This document shows, piece by piece, positions 1-8,711 of a DNA stretch of 58,259 nt (its first letter is position 1; each line of letters opens with the position of its first letter). Both the position numbers and the translations under genes were made by a program. The notes beneath the pieces were generated by a model. That model had not been told where the DNA came from and did no database searches. It saw only the letters and a program-made list of their open reading frames with translations. The DNA comes from an uncultured Pelagibacteraceae bacterium (GTDB lineage: Bacteria > Pseudomonadota > Alphaproteobacteria > Pelagibacterales > Pelagibacteraceae), in the NCBI GenBank assembly GCA_902576395.1, contig CACGVB010000006.1, positions 1 through 58,259 of the forward strand, in the 5' to 3' direction.

Positions 1-659
1 TTACCTAGTTTATTTAAAAATGAAAAATTTTCATAATTTGTTGGCATTTTATTTTTATTTAATAAAGACCAAACAATTACATAGCCCATAAAGATTAGAG
101 CAATCATTATCCCTGGAATTATTCCAGCTATAAAAAGTTTTGCAATTGATTCTTGAACAGTTACACCATAAATAATTAAAATTATTGAGGGTGGAATTAA
201 AAGACCTAATGTTCCTGACCCTGCCAAACTTCCAAGCAAAATTTTTTCAGGATATTTTCTTTTTCTTAGTTCTGGAATTGACATTTTTCCAACTGTAGCA
301 ACTGTTGCGGCAGATGATCCAGAGATAGCGGCAAACAAGGCACAACCAACAACGTTAACGTGTATTAAACCTCCTGGTAACTGCTGAAGCCATGGTGCCA
401 ATCCTTCAAATAAATTTTCTGATAATTTAGTTCTAAAAAGAATTTCACCCATCCACACAAATAATGGTAATGCTGTTAGTGTCCACGATGATGAAGCTCC
501 CCATATTGTTGTGGCCATCGCATCCCCTACTGGTCTAGAAGTAAACAAAATCATACCTATTGAAGATACACCAACCATACTGATGGCTACCCATATACCA
601 GATCCTAAAAAAAACAGTAAAACACTAATAAAAAAAAATGCTAATAAAATTTCAATCAT
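1..659 (-). CDS. dctM: TRAP transporter large permease DctM, 3'-truncated by the window edge
   Basis: The first 219 residues of the large membrane subunit of a tripartite (TRAP) uptake system, which uses an ion gradient to import organic acids or related solutes. Translating the minus strand from the ATG at 659 gives a hydrophobic protein with family-typical stretches ISGSSAATVATVG and GSGTLGLLIPPSI. Full family members are about 425-440 residues, so roughly half is missing. The ATG lies 8 bases inside the end of dctQ, which suggests translational coupling. The substrate cannot be read from this subunit. The identification is firm; only the length is incomplete. Confidence 0.93.
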   Translation of the reverse strand, partial: MIEILLAFFFISVLLFFLGSGIWVAISMVGVSSIGMILFTSRPVGDAMATTIWGASSSWTLTALPLFVWMGEILFRTKLSENLFEGLAPWLQQLPGGLIHVNVVGCALFAAISGSSAATVATVGKMSIPELRKRKYPEKILLGSLAGSGTLGLLIPPSIILIIYGVTVQESIAKLFIAGIIPGIMIALIFMGYVIVWSLLNKNKMPTNYENFSFLNKLG

Positions 660-1140
660 GCTTATTAACTATTCTTAAAATTAATTGATGAAAGACACAT
701 ATAAAAAATAATAATGAACCAATTGATACACTAGATTGAGGTATCCAAATTAAAATTTCATCAGCACCTTCACTTCTTTCTTGAAACTCATAAGATATCT
801 TTAACATTTTTAGAAAATAAAAGGCCATGTATCCTGAAAAAATAGATGCAACACTTAAACTCCAAATTTCTAGAAACTTTTTTCTTAAATCTGTGGCCTT
901 TTCTAAAAATAATGTGATTCTGATATGGCCTCCATTTACAAAAGTGTATGAAAGAGCAAAAAATGAGGAAGCTGCCATACAGTAACCAGAATACTCGGCT
1001 AAACCTCTTATATAAAAACCAAACATTCTTGAGGCAATTCCAGTTAAAATAAAAACTGCTATCAAAATTAAAAAAAAAGCCGCGATATATCCTGAGAAAT
1101 TATAAAGATTATTTAAATATTTATTAATTTTTTGTAACAT
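652..1140 (-). CDS. dctQ: TRAP transporter small permease DctQ
   Basis: Small membrane subunit (162 aa) of the TRAP transporter, linking the periplasmic binding protein to DctM. About four hydrophobic segments are visible (roughly residues 15-35, 48-68, 92-112 and 130-152), as expected for the DctQ family. Sequence conservation in this family is low, so the call rests on topology, length and position between dctP and dctM. It starts 45 bases after the dctP stop, beyond a terminator-like hairpin, and its TGA overlaps the dctM start by 8 bases. Confidence 0.9.
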   Translation of the reverse strand: MLQKINKYLNNLYNFSGYIAAFFLILIAVFILTGIASRMFGFYIRGLAEYSGYCMAASSFFALSYTFVNGGHIRITLFLEKATDLRKKFLEIWSLSVASIFSGYMAFYFLKMLKISYEFQERSEGADEILIWIPQSSVSIGSLLFFICVFHQLILRIVNKHD

Positions 1141-1143
1141 AAA

Positions 1144-1169
1144 AAAGGCCGTTTTTTTAAACGGCCTTT
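1144..1169 (-). terminator. Terminator or attenuator hairpin between dctP and dctQ
   Basis: Two 11-base arms, AAAGGCCGTTT at 1144-1154 and AAACGGCCTTT at 1159-1169, pair perfectly around a four-base loop. Reading leftward the hairpin is followed by a run of U (the A run at 1141-1146). It sits after the binding-protein gene and before the permease genes. I infer partial termination, giving much more dctP than dctQM transcript; the perfect symmetry also permits rightward function. Confidence 0.85.
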
Positions 1170-1184
1170 CTCATTATATTAATT

Positions 1185-2156
1185 TTATTTGTAAGCAGCA
1201 AGTACGCTAGCTCCTGTTTTGCCAGCCTTTTTCTTCCATTCCTTTGCCATTTTTTTTCCAACTTTTTGGAAATGTTTTTCTAAATCAGCGTTTACTTTGC
1301 CTACTGTCATTCCCGCAGCAGCTAAAGCTTTTTTATCTTCAATATTTCCAACTCTAGAAAGCATCCAACCTTTTTCTTCTGCAGCAGTTGCTTCTTTCAT
1401 TATTAATTTTTGAGTATCTGCATCTAGTTTGTTCCAAGATCCTCTATGAGCAACCACCATATTTTTTGGGAACCAAGCAGCTATATCATAGAAATATTTT
1501 ACTCCGTTCTCCCAAATTTTACTATTTTTACCAGTAGTTGGTGAAGTAATCATACTCTCAACTGCTCCAGTTGAAAATGCTTGACTAATTTCTGCAGCTT
1601 CAATTTTAGTTGGAGCCATACCAGTAAGTTCAGCAATTCTAATTGTTGCTGAATTATAAGCTCTAAATTTTAAACCTTCTAAATCTGAAACACTATTAAT
1701 CTCATTTTTACTATACAAACCTTGTGCAGGCCATGGCACAGCATATAAAAATACCAATCCTTTTTGACTCAAACTCTCAATAATAGCTGGTTTTGAAGCT
1801 TGGTAAAGTTTCATAGCATCATCATATGATGTTGCTAAGAATGGTTGTGAGTCAATCTCAAGAATAGGATCTACTTTTCCAAGAGCCGACATAAATCTCT
1901 CCCCCATTTGGGCTTGACCAGTTCTAACAGCTCTAAAGATTTCTCCACCTTTAAATAATGATCCTCCAGGATGAGTTACAATAGTTAATTTGCCTCCACT
2001 TTTTTCTGAAACATTTTTAGCAAATTCTGCAGCGTTAGCTGAATGAAAATTGCTTGCACCGTAAGCTAAAGCCATATCCCACTTCTCAGCAGCATTTACG
2101 TTAGCAGTTAATAAAACAGAAAATAAAATAGAAATTAAAGTTTTTAAATTTTTCAT
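1185..2156 (-). CDS. dctP: TRAP transporter periplasmic solute-binding protein DctP
   Basis: Periplasmic receptor (323 aa) that captures the substrate and delivers it to DctQM. A signal peptide occupies about residues 1-22, ending near NVNA, followed by AEKWDMALAYG, typical of a mature DctP protein. The central part has the family pattern GLKFRAYNSATIRIAELTG, where the conserved Arg normally pairs with the substrate carboxylate, then the EISQAFSTGAVE segment. Length is normal. The start is supported by a strong Shine-Dalgarno sequence, unusual among the weakly marked starts here. It is first in a dctP-dctQ-dctM operon. A carboxylate substrate is likely, but its identity is not visible. Confidence 0.95.
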   Translation of the reverse strand: MKNLKTLISILFSVLLTANVNAAEKWDMALAYGASNFHSANAAEFAKNVSEKSGGKLTIVTHPGGSLFKGGEIFRAVRTGQAQMGERFMSALGKVDPILEIDSQPFLATSYDDAMKLYQASKPAIIESLSQKGLVFLYAVPWPAQGLYSKNEINSVSDLEGLKFRAYNSATIRIAELTGMAPTKIEAAEISQAFSTGAVESMITSPTTGKNSKIWENGVKYFYDIAAWFPKNMVVAHRGSWNKLDADTQKLIMKEATAAEEKGWMLSRVGNIEDKKALAAAGMTVGKVNADLEKHFQKVGKKMAKEWKKKAGKTGASVLAAYK

Positions 2157-2160
2157 TAAT

Positions 2161-2167
2161 CCTCCTT
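2161..2167 (-). promoter_or_regulatory. Strong ribosome binding site of dctP
   Basis: AAGGAGG on the minus strand lies four bases before the dctP ATG at 2156. It is one of the strongest matches to the 16S rRNA tail in this window and fits an abundant binding protein. Confidence 0.75.
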
Positions 2168-2269
2168 ATTTTTAAAAAAATACATCTGATTATGTATTAT
2201 TTATTAAATCAATAGAAATTTTCTAAGTTTTATTGAAAATTTAGAAAATACAACTATTATATAGTTATC
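2168..2269. promoter_or_regulatory. Divergent promoter region of dctP and the TerC gene
   Basis: This AT-rich spacer separates two divergently read genes. On the minus strand a TATAAT hexamer lies at 2256-2261 and could drive dctP with a leader of about 90 bases, but I see no good -35 partner. No riboswitch-like structure was recognised. Confidence 0.3.
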
Positions 2270-2884
2270 TTGATCGAAGAAGCCCTTATTTTACTACAAA
2301 TTATATTTATAAATATAATTTTGACTGCTGATAATGCCATAATAATTGGTCTTATCGCATCTAATTTTGTCCCTAAAAATAGAAAAAAAATTATATTTTG
2401 GGGAGTAGTTGGAGCTTTAGTCTTTAAAGTTTTATTTGCAGTATTTGCTACATATTTATTCAAATTTTACTTTATAAAAATTCTAGGAGGTTTGCTATTA
2501 ATCTGGATAGTTAACGATTTAAGAAAAGATCTTTTACAAGTTCAAAAACAAACTAAATCACCTACAAAAAAATCTTTAGAACCATCATTTGCTAAGGGTA
2601 TGTACAAAGTACTTTTTGCAGATATTACAATTAGTTTTGATAATGTTATAGGTGTTGTTGGGGCTTCTAAGGGTAACTTTGGATTCATGATTTTTGGTTT
2701 AATTTTATCTGTAGTACTCACAGGTGCAATGGCCACTTATTTAGCTAATTATGTCCAGAAACATTTATGGGTCGTCTATGTTGGAATGGCATTTATTCTT
2801 ATACTGGCAATACAACTTATTATTGGTGGACTTGTAGACTTGGAAATTTTAAATATAAACGAAGAGTTTAAAAAATATTTTTAA
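2270..2884 (+). CDS. TerC-family integral membrane protein (YjbE/YkoY type)
   Basis: A 204-residue polytopic membrane protein with about six hydrophobic segments. Two internally related motifs characteristic of TerC are present: TADNAIIIG near the N-terminus and ISFDNVIGVVG near residue 125, whose Asp and Asn residues lie in the membrane. TerC proteins are linked to metal, especially manganese, export and to tellurium resistance; the function of this short form is inferred. The start is TTG, with no better ATG before the first conserved motif. Its stop overlaps the convergent panB stop by four bases. Confidence 0.85.
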   Translation: MIEEALILLQIIFINIILTADNAIIIGLIASNFVPKNRKKIIFWGVVGALVFKVLFAVFATYLFKFYFIKILGGLLLIWIVNDLRKDLLQVQKQTKSPTKKSLEPSFAKGMYKVLFADITISFDNVIGVVGASKGNFGFMIFGLILSVVLTGAMATYLANYVQKHLWVVYVGMAFILILAIQLIIGGLVDLEILNINEEFKKYF

Positions 2885-3660
2885 TAAGAATATTTAATTG
2901 ATGGGTATGAGCCTTTCTTAACATCTAATTTAAATTTTTTAACTGCTTTACTTACATTGCTTTTCAAATTGGCATATTTTTTTACAAATTTTATTTTATT
3001 ATCTGTTAGTCCCAATAAATCATCTGTAACTAAAATCTGACCATCACAAAAATTTGATGAACCTATTCCTATTGTGGGAATGTTAATTGACTCTGTAATT
3101 TCTTTCGAAACTTTTTTTTCAATACATTCTAGAACAATTGCAAATACACCAGCATCTTCTAAGGACTTAGAATCTTTTAACAAATTTTTTTTTTCTAGAT
3201 TCGTTTTACCTTTGTATTTAAATTTACCTCTTACGGTTTGTGGTGTTATGCCTATATGACCCATTACAGGTATTTTAAATTTAATTAAATATTTTATAAT
3301 ATCTATTATTTTTCTGCCTCCTTCTAATTTTATGCCATCACATTTTGTTTCTTTCATTACTTTTTTACAATTCTTAAGTGCTTGAGATTTATTTTTGTAT
3401 GTATTGAAAGGCATGTCTACAATCAATAAACTTTTTTTAACTCCTTTTCTTACACTCTTGGAGTGCTCAATCATCATTGATAAATTTACTTTTCTTGTAG
3501 TTTCAAAATTATATAAAACTGAACCCAATGAATCACCCACAAGTATTAAATCTACGTAGTTATCAATCTCCTCTGCTATATTTTTTGAATAAGCAGTTAA
3601 ACAAACAATTTTTGACTTATTTCTTTTTTTAAGAACTAGCCTACTCGTTTTTGTAAGCAT
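2881..3660 (-). CDS. panB: 3-methyl-2-oxobutanoate hydroxymethyltransferase
   Basis: The first committed step of pantothenate synthesis: 5,10-methylene-tetrahydrofolate plus alpha-ketoisovalerate gives ketopantoate. The 259-residue length is close to the usual 263. Recognisable blocks are LVGDSLGSVLYNFETT near residue 41, VKLEGG-like DGIKLEGG, GHIGITPQ, and IGIGSSNFCDGQILVTDDLLG near the C-terminus. It is the last gene of the leftward run from psd, ten bases after gloA. Neither panC nor panE is next to it, so pathway completeness cannot be judged here. Confidence 0.95.
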   Translation of the reverse strand: MLTKTSRLVLKKRNKSKIVCLTAYSKNIAEEIDNYVDLILVGDSLGSVLYNFETTRKVNLSMMIEHSKSVRKGVKKSLLIVDMPFNTYKNKSQALKNCKKVMKETKCDGIKLEGGRKIIDIIKYLIKFKIPVMGHIGITPQTVRGKFKYKGKTNLEKKNLLKDSKSLEDAGVFAIVLECIEKKVSKEITESINIPTIGIGSSNFCDGQILVTDDLLGLTDNKIKFVKKYANLKSNVSKAVKKFKLDVKKGSYPSIKYSY

Positions 3661-3670
3661 AAATACCTGC

Positions 3671-4090
3671 TTACCAAGTACCCGTATTTTCCATAGATTT
3701 CCAAGGTTCTATGGGTTCTAAGTTTCCCTCTTGAAGTATTTCAACTGATATTTTATCTGGAGATCTAACAAAAGCCATATGACCATCTCTGGGAGGTCTG
3801 TTTATTGTATAACCCATATCTTTTAGTCTCTGACAAGTTTCATAAATATTATCAACTCTGTAAGCTAAATGTCCAAAATTTCTAGATCCATCACCTAAAT
3901 TATCTCCGTCCCAGTTATAAGTTAATTCAATTTCAGCATTTTCGTCATTTGGAGCTGCAAGGAAAACTAATGTGTATCTTCCCTTTTCATTTTCCATTCT
4001 TTTTGTTTCTTTTAGTCCTAAACCATCACAAAAAAATTTTAGTGAGTCTTCAATATTCGAAACCCTGATCATTGTATGTAAATATTTCAT
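3671..4090 (-). CDS. gloA: Lactoylglutathione lyase (glyoxalase I)
   Basis: Isomerises the hemithioacetal of methylglyoxal and glutathione to S-lactoylglutathione, a cytosolic detoxification step. The 139-residue protein has the two-repeat VOC fold with the four expected metal ligands: His5, Glu55, His74 and Glu117, aligning with His5, Glu56, His74 and Glu122 of the E. coli enzyme. The GHLAYRVDNIYETC segment is typical of GloA. It lies 22 bases after guaA and ten before panB. The C-terminus has the ILQ..EPIEPW ending common in alphaproteobacterial GloA. Confidence 0.94.
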   Translation of the reverse strand: MKYLHTMIRVSNIEDSLKFFCDGLGLKETKRMENEKGRYTLVFLAAPNDENAEIELTYNWDGDNLGDGSRNFGHLAYRVDNIYETCQRLKDMGYTINRPPRDGHMAFVRSPDKISVEILQEGNLEPIEPWKSMENTGTW

Positions 4091-4112
4091 ATGATTTACT
4101 TATATAGTCTTA

Positions 4113-5675
4113 TTATTCCAATTCAATAGTACTTGGTGGCTTTGAAGTAACATCATAAACCACTCTATTAATACCTCTTATATTATTTACAATTTGATTG
4201 GATATTGACTGCATGAAGGATTTATTAAATTGAAAGAAATCTGCTGTCATTCCGTCTTCTGAGGTGATTGCCCTTAATAAACAAAGATATTCATAAGTTC
4301 TATTATCTCCCATAACCCCAACCGTCTTAACTGGAAGTAAGGCAGCATAAGCCTGCCAAATTTTATCATATAGATTATTGTCTTTTAAAGACTTAATAAA
4401 ATAATTATCTGCTTCCTTCAAAATTTTTATTTTTTCTTTGGTGATTATACCAGGCATTCTTATTGCAAGACCTGGTCCTGGAAATGGGTGTCTTGATATA
4501 ATTTCATGACTTAATCCAAGTTCTAATCCTAATTTTCTAACTTCATCTTTAAAAAGAAATTTCAATGGCTCTATTAATTTAAGTTTCATTTTTTTTGGCA
4601 AACCACCCACGTTATGATGTGATTTAATTTTTGATGTTTGGCTTCCTGTAACAGATTTACTTTCAATTAAATCAGGATACAAAGTTCCTTGGGCTAAAAA
4701 TTTTACATTTTTAATTTTATTTGAATATTTTTCAAAAATTTTAATAAAAAGATTTCCTATTATTTTTCTTTTTTTTTCTGGATCGTGAACATTTTTTAAT
4801 TTTGACAAAAATAAATTTTCTGCATTTACATAGATTAAATTAATTTTGAATCTCTTCTTAAATGTGTTTACAACTTCCTTTTCTTCACCTTTCCTAAGTA
4901 GACCAGTATTAACAAATATACATGTTAATTTTTTCCCTATGGCATTTGATAGTAATTTAGCAACTACACTGCTATCAACACCTCCAGATAGTGCACAAAT
5001 AACCTTTGAATTTCCTACGCTATTTCTTACTTCATTTATTAATTTTTTTTTCTGGTCTCTTGAAGACCAATTTTTAGTTAATTTACATATAGAAAATACA
5101 AAATTTTTAAGTATTAGCTTTCCTTTGGTAGTATGGCTTACTTCTGGGTGAAATTGAATACCAAACATTTTTTTTTCTACATTTTCAATAATACACATCT
5201 TAGAATTTATACTTTTTGCAATTATTTTAAAATTTTTTGGTAATTTTGTTACTTGATCTGCATGGCTCATCCATACATTATTTTTTCCCTTAGAAAAAAA
5301 ATCTTTAGTTAATTTGCTTTTTCTGGTTTCTTTTACTTCGGCAAGTCCAAATTCTCTATATTTAGAACTTCTTACACTTCCTCCCATTGATTTTGAAATA
5401 ATTTGATGACCAAAACAAATGCCTAGTAAAGGTACTCCTAGTTTAAGCATTTTATTATTAAATTTTACTTTTTTACTCTCATAGACATTTAAAGGACCAC
5501 CAGATAAAACTATACCTTTAATATTTTTTTCAAACTTTGTGAATTTTTCTATTTTTTTGTGACTGACTATCTCACAATAAATGCCCAGTTCTCTGATTTT
5601 TCTTGCAATTAACTGTGTAAATTGGGAACCAAAGTCTACAATTAGTATTTTATTGAGAGTGTCCTCAAGACGCAT
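4113..5675 (-). CDS. guaA: GMP synthase (glutamine-hydrolysing)
   Basis: Converts XMP to GMP using ATP and glutamine. Order of domains: class I glutamine amidotransferase (nucleophile in GICFGHQI, His and Glu in QFHPEVSHT), ATP pyrophosphatase (P-loop ALSGGVDSS) and C-terminal dimerisation domain ending in [11 protein letters not shown] placed the start at the ATG at 5675, giving 520 residues; the longer frame begins with a TTG at 5687. The start overlaps the end of the TPR gene by 11 bases. guaB is only one gene upstream, so both steps from IMP to GMP are in one run. Confidence 0.97.
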   Translation of the reverse strand: MRLEDTLNKILIVDFGSQFTQLIARKIRELGIYCEIVSHKKIEKFTKFEKNIKGIVLSGGPLNVYESKKVKFNNKMLKLGVPLLGICFGHQIISKSMGGSVRSSKYREFGLAEVKETRKSKLTKDFFSKGKNNVWMSHADQVTKLPKNFKIIAKSINSKMCIIENVEKKMFGIQFHPEVSHTTKGKLILKNFVFSICKLTKNWSSRDQKKKLINEVRNSVGNSKVICALSGGVDSSVVAKLLSNAIGKKLTCIFVNTGLLRKGEEKEVVNTFKKRFKINLIYVNAENLFLSKLKNVHDPEKKRKIIGNLFIKIFEKYSNKIKNVKFLAQGTLYPDLIESKSVTGSQTSKIKSHHNVGGLPKKMKLKLIEPLKFLFKDEVRKLGLELGLSHEIISRHPFPGPGLAIRMPGIITKEKIKILKEADNYFIKSLKDNNLYDKIWQAYAALLPVKTVGVMGDNRTYEYLCLLRAITSEDGMTADFFQFNKSFMQSISNQIVNNIRGINRVVYDVTSKPPSTIELE

Positions 5676-6093
5676 CTTTTCTTTCAAAATCTTTTAAACG
5701 ACTTTCAATTGAAGCAATTTTTTCACACATATCTACACAAATTTTCTTAAAATCTTTACTCAATTCATCTGCTTTTGAAAAATTTGATCTTTCTAATTCT
5801 ATATCAATTAAAAGGAACATTGCCTCTTCATTCTTAGGATCTAAAAGTAAAGTAGTTTTTATATTCTTTTCTTCTTGTCTTTTATCTTCTTCAATTTTAA
5901 AAATTTTAGCTAAATAAAGGTAAGATGCTGAGTCTTTTGGGTTATAGACTATATTTCTATGAAATAAAAACTTTGAATCTTCATATTTTTCCTTGTCAAA
6001 TAAATCCTTTGCTTCCTTAAAAAAATTATTTTCATTCGCCTTAGCAAAAAGGCTAAATGAAATTAATGTAAATATTAAAATTAAATATTTCAT
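5665..6093 (-). CDS. Small exported TPR-like protein between guaB and guaA
   Basis: A 142-residue protein with a signal peptide at about residues 1-19 (hydrophobic core then FAKANE). The mature part contains helical pairs resembling tetratricopeptide repeats, with segments such as [19 protein letters not shown] and [17 protein letters not shown] spaced about 34 residues. It probably mediates protein contact in the periplasm. It starts two bases after the guaB stop and overlaps guaA by 11 bases, so it is tied to purine genes by position, but nothing in its sequence indicates a purine role. Function unknown. Confidence 0.8.
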   Translation of the reverse strand: MKYLILIFTLISFSLFAKANENNFFKEAKDLFDKEKYEDSKFLFHRNIVYNPKDSASYLYLAKIFKIEEDKRQEEKNIKTTLLLDPKNEEAMFLLIDIELERSNFSKADELSKDFKKICVDMCEKIASIESRLKDFERKDAS

Positions 6094-6095
6094 AT

Positions 6096-7160
6096 TTATT
6101 TTTTCACAACATCTATATTATGTACCATACTTTCGTAAAATCCTGCTTTAGTAATTTTAACAAATTTTGGTTTTTTTCTCAGATCAATTACTTTCTTGGC
6201 TCCCATGTAACCCATTGAAGATTTCAAACCTCCAACTAAGTTGTATATTATATTATCAACTTTACCTTTGTATTTAATGTATCCCTCTACACCTTCCGCT
6301 ACATATTTTGATGAATCTTTTTGTTTCGTTTGAAAATATCTGTCTGCTGATCCTTTATTCATTGCACCTATTGATCCCATACCCCTAAAATATTTATATA
6401 ATTTCCCATTTTTCTTTATTTTTTTTCCAGGTGCTTCATCTGTACCTGCAAATAATGAACCAATCATAACTGCATCTGCGCCGGCTGCTAATGCTTTAGC
6501 AATATCACCAGAAAATTTTATTCCTCCATCAGCAATTAATCTTGTTTTACTTTTCCCTATTCCCTTTTTAACATTTAATATAGCACTTAGTTGTGGAACT
6601 CCTATTCCTGCTACAAGTCTTGTTGTACAAATAGAACCTGGGCCTATTCCTACTTTTATAATATCAACACCTAATCCAACCAAAAACTTTGCAGCTTCTG
6701 CTGTAGCTATATTTCCAGCACAAATTGCTGTTTTTTTGGGACATATTTTTTTTATTTTTTTAATTATATCTCCTACTTTTTTGGAATGTCCATGTGCTGT
6801 ATCAATTACTATTATATCTAAGTTTTCTTTTAATATTTTTTCAGCTCTATTTAATTCTTTTTCGCTTGCACCAACTGCTGCACCTATTAATATTTTTTTT
6901 GATTTTACTTTTCTAATTTCTTTAATCTGTTCTTGGATATTTAAGTTTCTATGAATTATTCCTAATCCCCCAGCTATACCCATTGCAATCCCCATTGAAG
7001 ACTCTGTAACAGTATCCATTGCAGATGACAAAAGTGGTATTTTTATCTTTAAACTTTCTGTTAAATTCACAGAGGTGTTTGCTTCACTAGGTAGAATTGA
7101 TGAGTAATTTGGCGCTAAAGTAACATCATCAAATGTTAAAGCTTCTTTAATAGTTTCCAT
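6096..7160 (-). CDS. guaB: IMP dehydrogenase, short form without CBS domains
   Basis: NAD-dependent oxidation of IMP to XMP, the rate-setting step towards GMP. The TIM barrel is complete: LTFDDVTLAPNYS at the N-terminus, GLGIIHRN near residue 65, catalytic loop GPGSICTTR with Cys178, phosphate loop IADGGIKFSGD, and flap region FRGMGSIGAMNKGS. The Bateman module (two CBS domains, about 120 residues) that normally follows the IHRN helix is absent: IREVK-type sequence runs straight into KKILIGAAVGAS near residue 88. This makes 354 residues instead of about 487. No frameshift is needed to explain it. Adenylate/guanylate allosteric control through CBS domains should be missing. Confidence 0.96.
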   Translation of the reverse strand: METIKEALTFDDVTLAPNYSSILPSEANTSVNLTESLKIKIPLLSSAMDTVTESSMGIAMGIAGGLGIIHRNLNIQEQIKEIRKVKSKKILIGAAVGASEKELNRAEKILKENLDIIVIDTAHGHSKKVGDIIKKIKKICPKKTAICAGNIATAEAAKFLVGLGVDIIKVGIGPGSICTTRLVAGIGVPQLSAILNVKKGIGKSKTRLIADGGIKFSGDIAKALAAGADAVMIGSLFAGTDEAPGKKIKKNGKLYKYFRGMGSIGAMNKGSADRYFQTKQKDSSKYVAEGVEGYIKYKGKVDNIIYNLVGGLKSSMGYMGAKKVIDLRKKPKFVKITKAGFYESMVHNIDVVKK

Positions 7161-7199
7161 GTCCCTGTATAAATGATTCTTGAAAAAATAAAAGGATAA

Positions 7200-7811
7200 C
7201 TATCTTAAATTTCTACAAATTATAAAATTCTCTTTAGAGTCTTTTCTGCTTGAAGGTGGCTTAAAAATATCAACATCATTAAAAGATTTTTTACCTAATG
7301 CGACAATCTCGTTAAAAGATGATCCCATAAAAAGTTTAGAAATAAAATTTCCTTTTTTATTTAGAAATTCAATGGCAAAATTCATTGCCTCTAAACATAA
7401 TTCTCCTGTAACTAATGAGTCTACACTTTTATTGCCTGTGGTGTTAACCGCCATATCAGAGACTATAAGATCTACTTTTTTACCAAAATAATTTTTGATA
7501 TTTTTTTTTTGCTGCTCCTCTGTAAAATCCCCTTTTATATGTACTAAATTTTTAATTGGCTCAATATCCTTTAAATCAATTGATATTATTTTAGATTTAC
7601 TAAAATTTCTTGATATATACTGAGACCAACTGCCTGGAGCTGCACCAAGATCTATAACTAAAATATTATTTTTAATTATTTTAAATTTATTGTTTATTTC
7701 TTGCAATTTGTATACAGCTCTTGACCTATAACCCTCTAATTTTGATTTTTTGACATAAATATCTCTTTTTTGCTTGATGATCCAATTCTTAGAAAATTTA
7801 TTCTTTTTCAA
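7200..7811 (-). CDS. rlmE: 23S rRNA (uridine-2'-O)-methyltransferase RlmE
   Basis: Methylates U2552 in the A loop of 23S rRNA on the large subunit, using S-adenosylmethionine. The 203-residue Rossmann enzyme shows YRSRAVYKLQEIN at the N-terminus, the cofactor loop VIDLGAAPGSWSQY, and the Lys-Asp-Lys-Glu catalytic set in AVYKL, VSDMAVN, FISKLF and KENFIIC. The start is a TTG at 7811, directly after the stop of the GT8-like gene; no ATG occurs before the conserved YRSRA block, so the TTG is required. Confidence 0.94.
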   Translation of the reverse strand: MKKNKFSKNWIIKQKRDIYVKKSKLEGYRSRAVYKLQEINNKFKIIKNNILVIDLGAAPGSWSQYISRNFSKSKIISIDLKDIEPIKNLVHIKGDFTEEQQKKNIKNYFGKKVDLIVSDMAVNTTGNKSVDSLVTGELCLEAMNFAIEFLNKKGNFISKLFMGSSFNEIVALGKKSFNDVDIFKPPSSRKDSKENFIICRNLR

Positions 7812-8711
7812 TTAATTCTCAAATCTTAGGGATTTTTTAATTATATCTCCATCTAATGTTTTAATTTTGGATACATAATCTTTATTATTTCTTATATTAT
7901 CATTATTTTTTCCTGCTAAATGAATAATTCCTATTTCATGGTTTGGTAAATATGGTTCAACAAAAGTATTTTGTTTTTTGTCAAATTTAATTGCTTCTAT
8001 TAGAGTCCAGTTGCAGTAAGCAGGTAGAATTTCCACATCTAATTTATCTGAATATATTGTAATATTCATCGCTATTTGCTCTGAACCCCAAATTTTTCCA
8101 GAGGACAATGCTTTTTTTAAATTTTTTTGCCAAATTTCCCAATGAGGAGCACTTTCTTCCAAACTAAATAATCCAATATTTAAATGAGGTTTAAGTGCAA
8201 CTTCTCTTGAAACTTTTTCTGAAAATCCAGATGACTTTGCATGTTTGTAATTTTGTGATTTTATTCTTGCAAAGCTACCCCATACCCAATCTGCTCTTAA
8301 AACTCTTCCATAAGATCTATCTGCTGATGTTGCTATTGCTAATTTTTTATTCTCACATCCTTTAAAATAAAGATCGATTGCATACCAAGAGTTTACCCAC
8401 GCATCAGCATCTATCCATAAATATTTTTTATATCCTGGAAAATAATTTGGTAAGAATGCTCTAGATACCTGACTTTTCAACCACTCTCTTCCTTTTATCT
8501 TAAAATTTGGAACTTCTATATCCCATTCAGCCTTTTTGATTTGAAATACTTTTTTTTCTAATATTTTAATTTGTTCATCAGATAATCCTGCATCCATAAT
8601 GCAAATATCTACCGCTTTGCTTTGTTCAAATCTATTAATTGAGTCAATTAATTCGTTAAGAAGATTGAAATAATTTGAATCTGCTAATGAAATTATAGTA
8701 TTTTCCTTCAT
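7812..8711 (-). CDS. Glycosyltransferase-like protein, GT8-type fold
   Basis: A 299-residue cytosolic protein with the marks of a GT-A nucleotide-sugar transferase: the metal-binding DxD in YLWIDADAWV near residue 100, HLNIGLFSL near residue 180 resembling the GT8 N-x-G block, and HLAGK near residue 270 resembling the GT8 H-x-x-G-x-K ending. It has no signal peptide or membrane segment. Donor and acceptor are unknown. It begins one base after pssA and ends just before rlmE, so it is cotranscribed with phospholipid genes; modification of a surface glycan or lipid is possible but inferred. Confidence 0.65.
   Translation of the reverse strand: MKENTIISLADSNYFNLLNELIDSINRFEQSKAVDICIMDAGLSDEQIKILEKKVFQIKKAEWDIEVPNFKIKGREWLKSQVSRAFLPNYFPGYKKYLWIDADAWVNSWYAIDLYFKGCENKKLAIATSADRSYGRVLRADWVWGSFARIKSQNYKHAKSSGFSEKVSREVALKPHLNIGLFSLEESAPHWEIWQKNLKKALSSGKIWGSEQIAMNITIYSDKLDVEILPAYCNWTLIEAIKFDKKQNTFVEPYLPNHEIGIIHLAGKNNDNIRNNKDYVSKIKTLDGDIIKKSLRFEN

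Noticed and set aside
2257..2463. Open frame opposite the TerC gene, and similar antisense frames throughout
   Set aside because: They lie fully over well-identified genes, lack recognisable motifs and reflect low stop frequency on the opposite strand of AT-rich codons.
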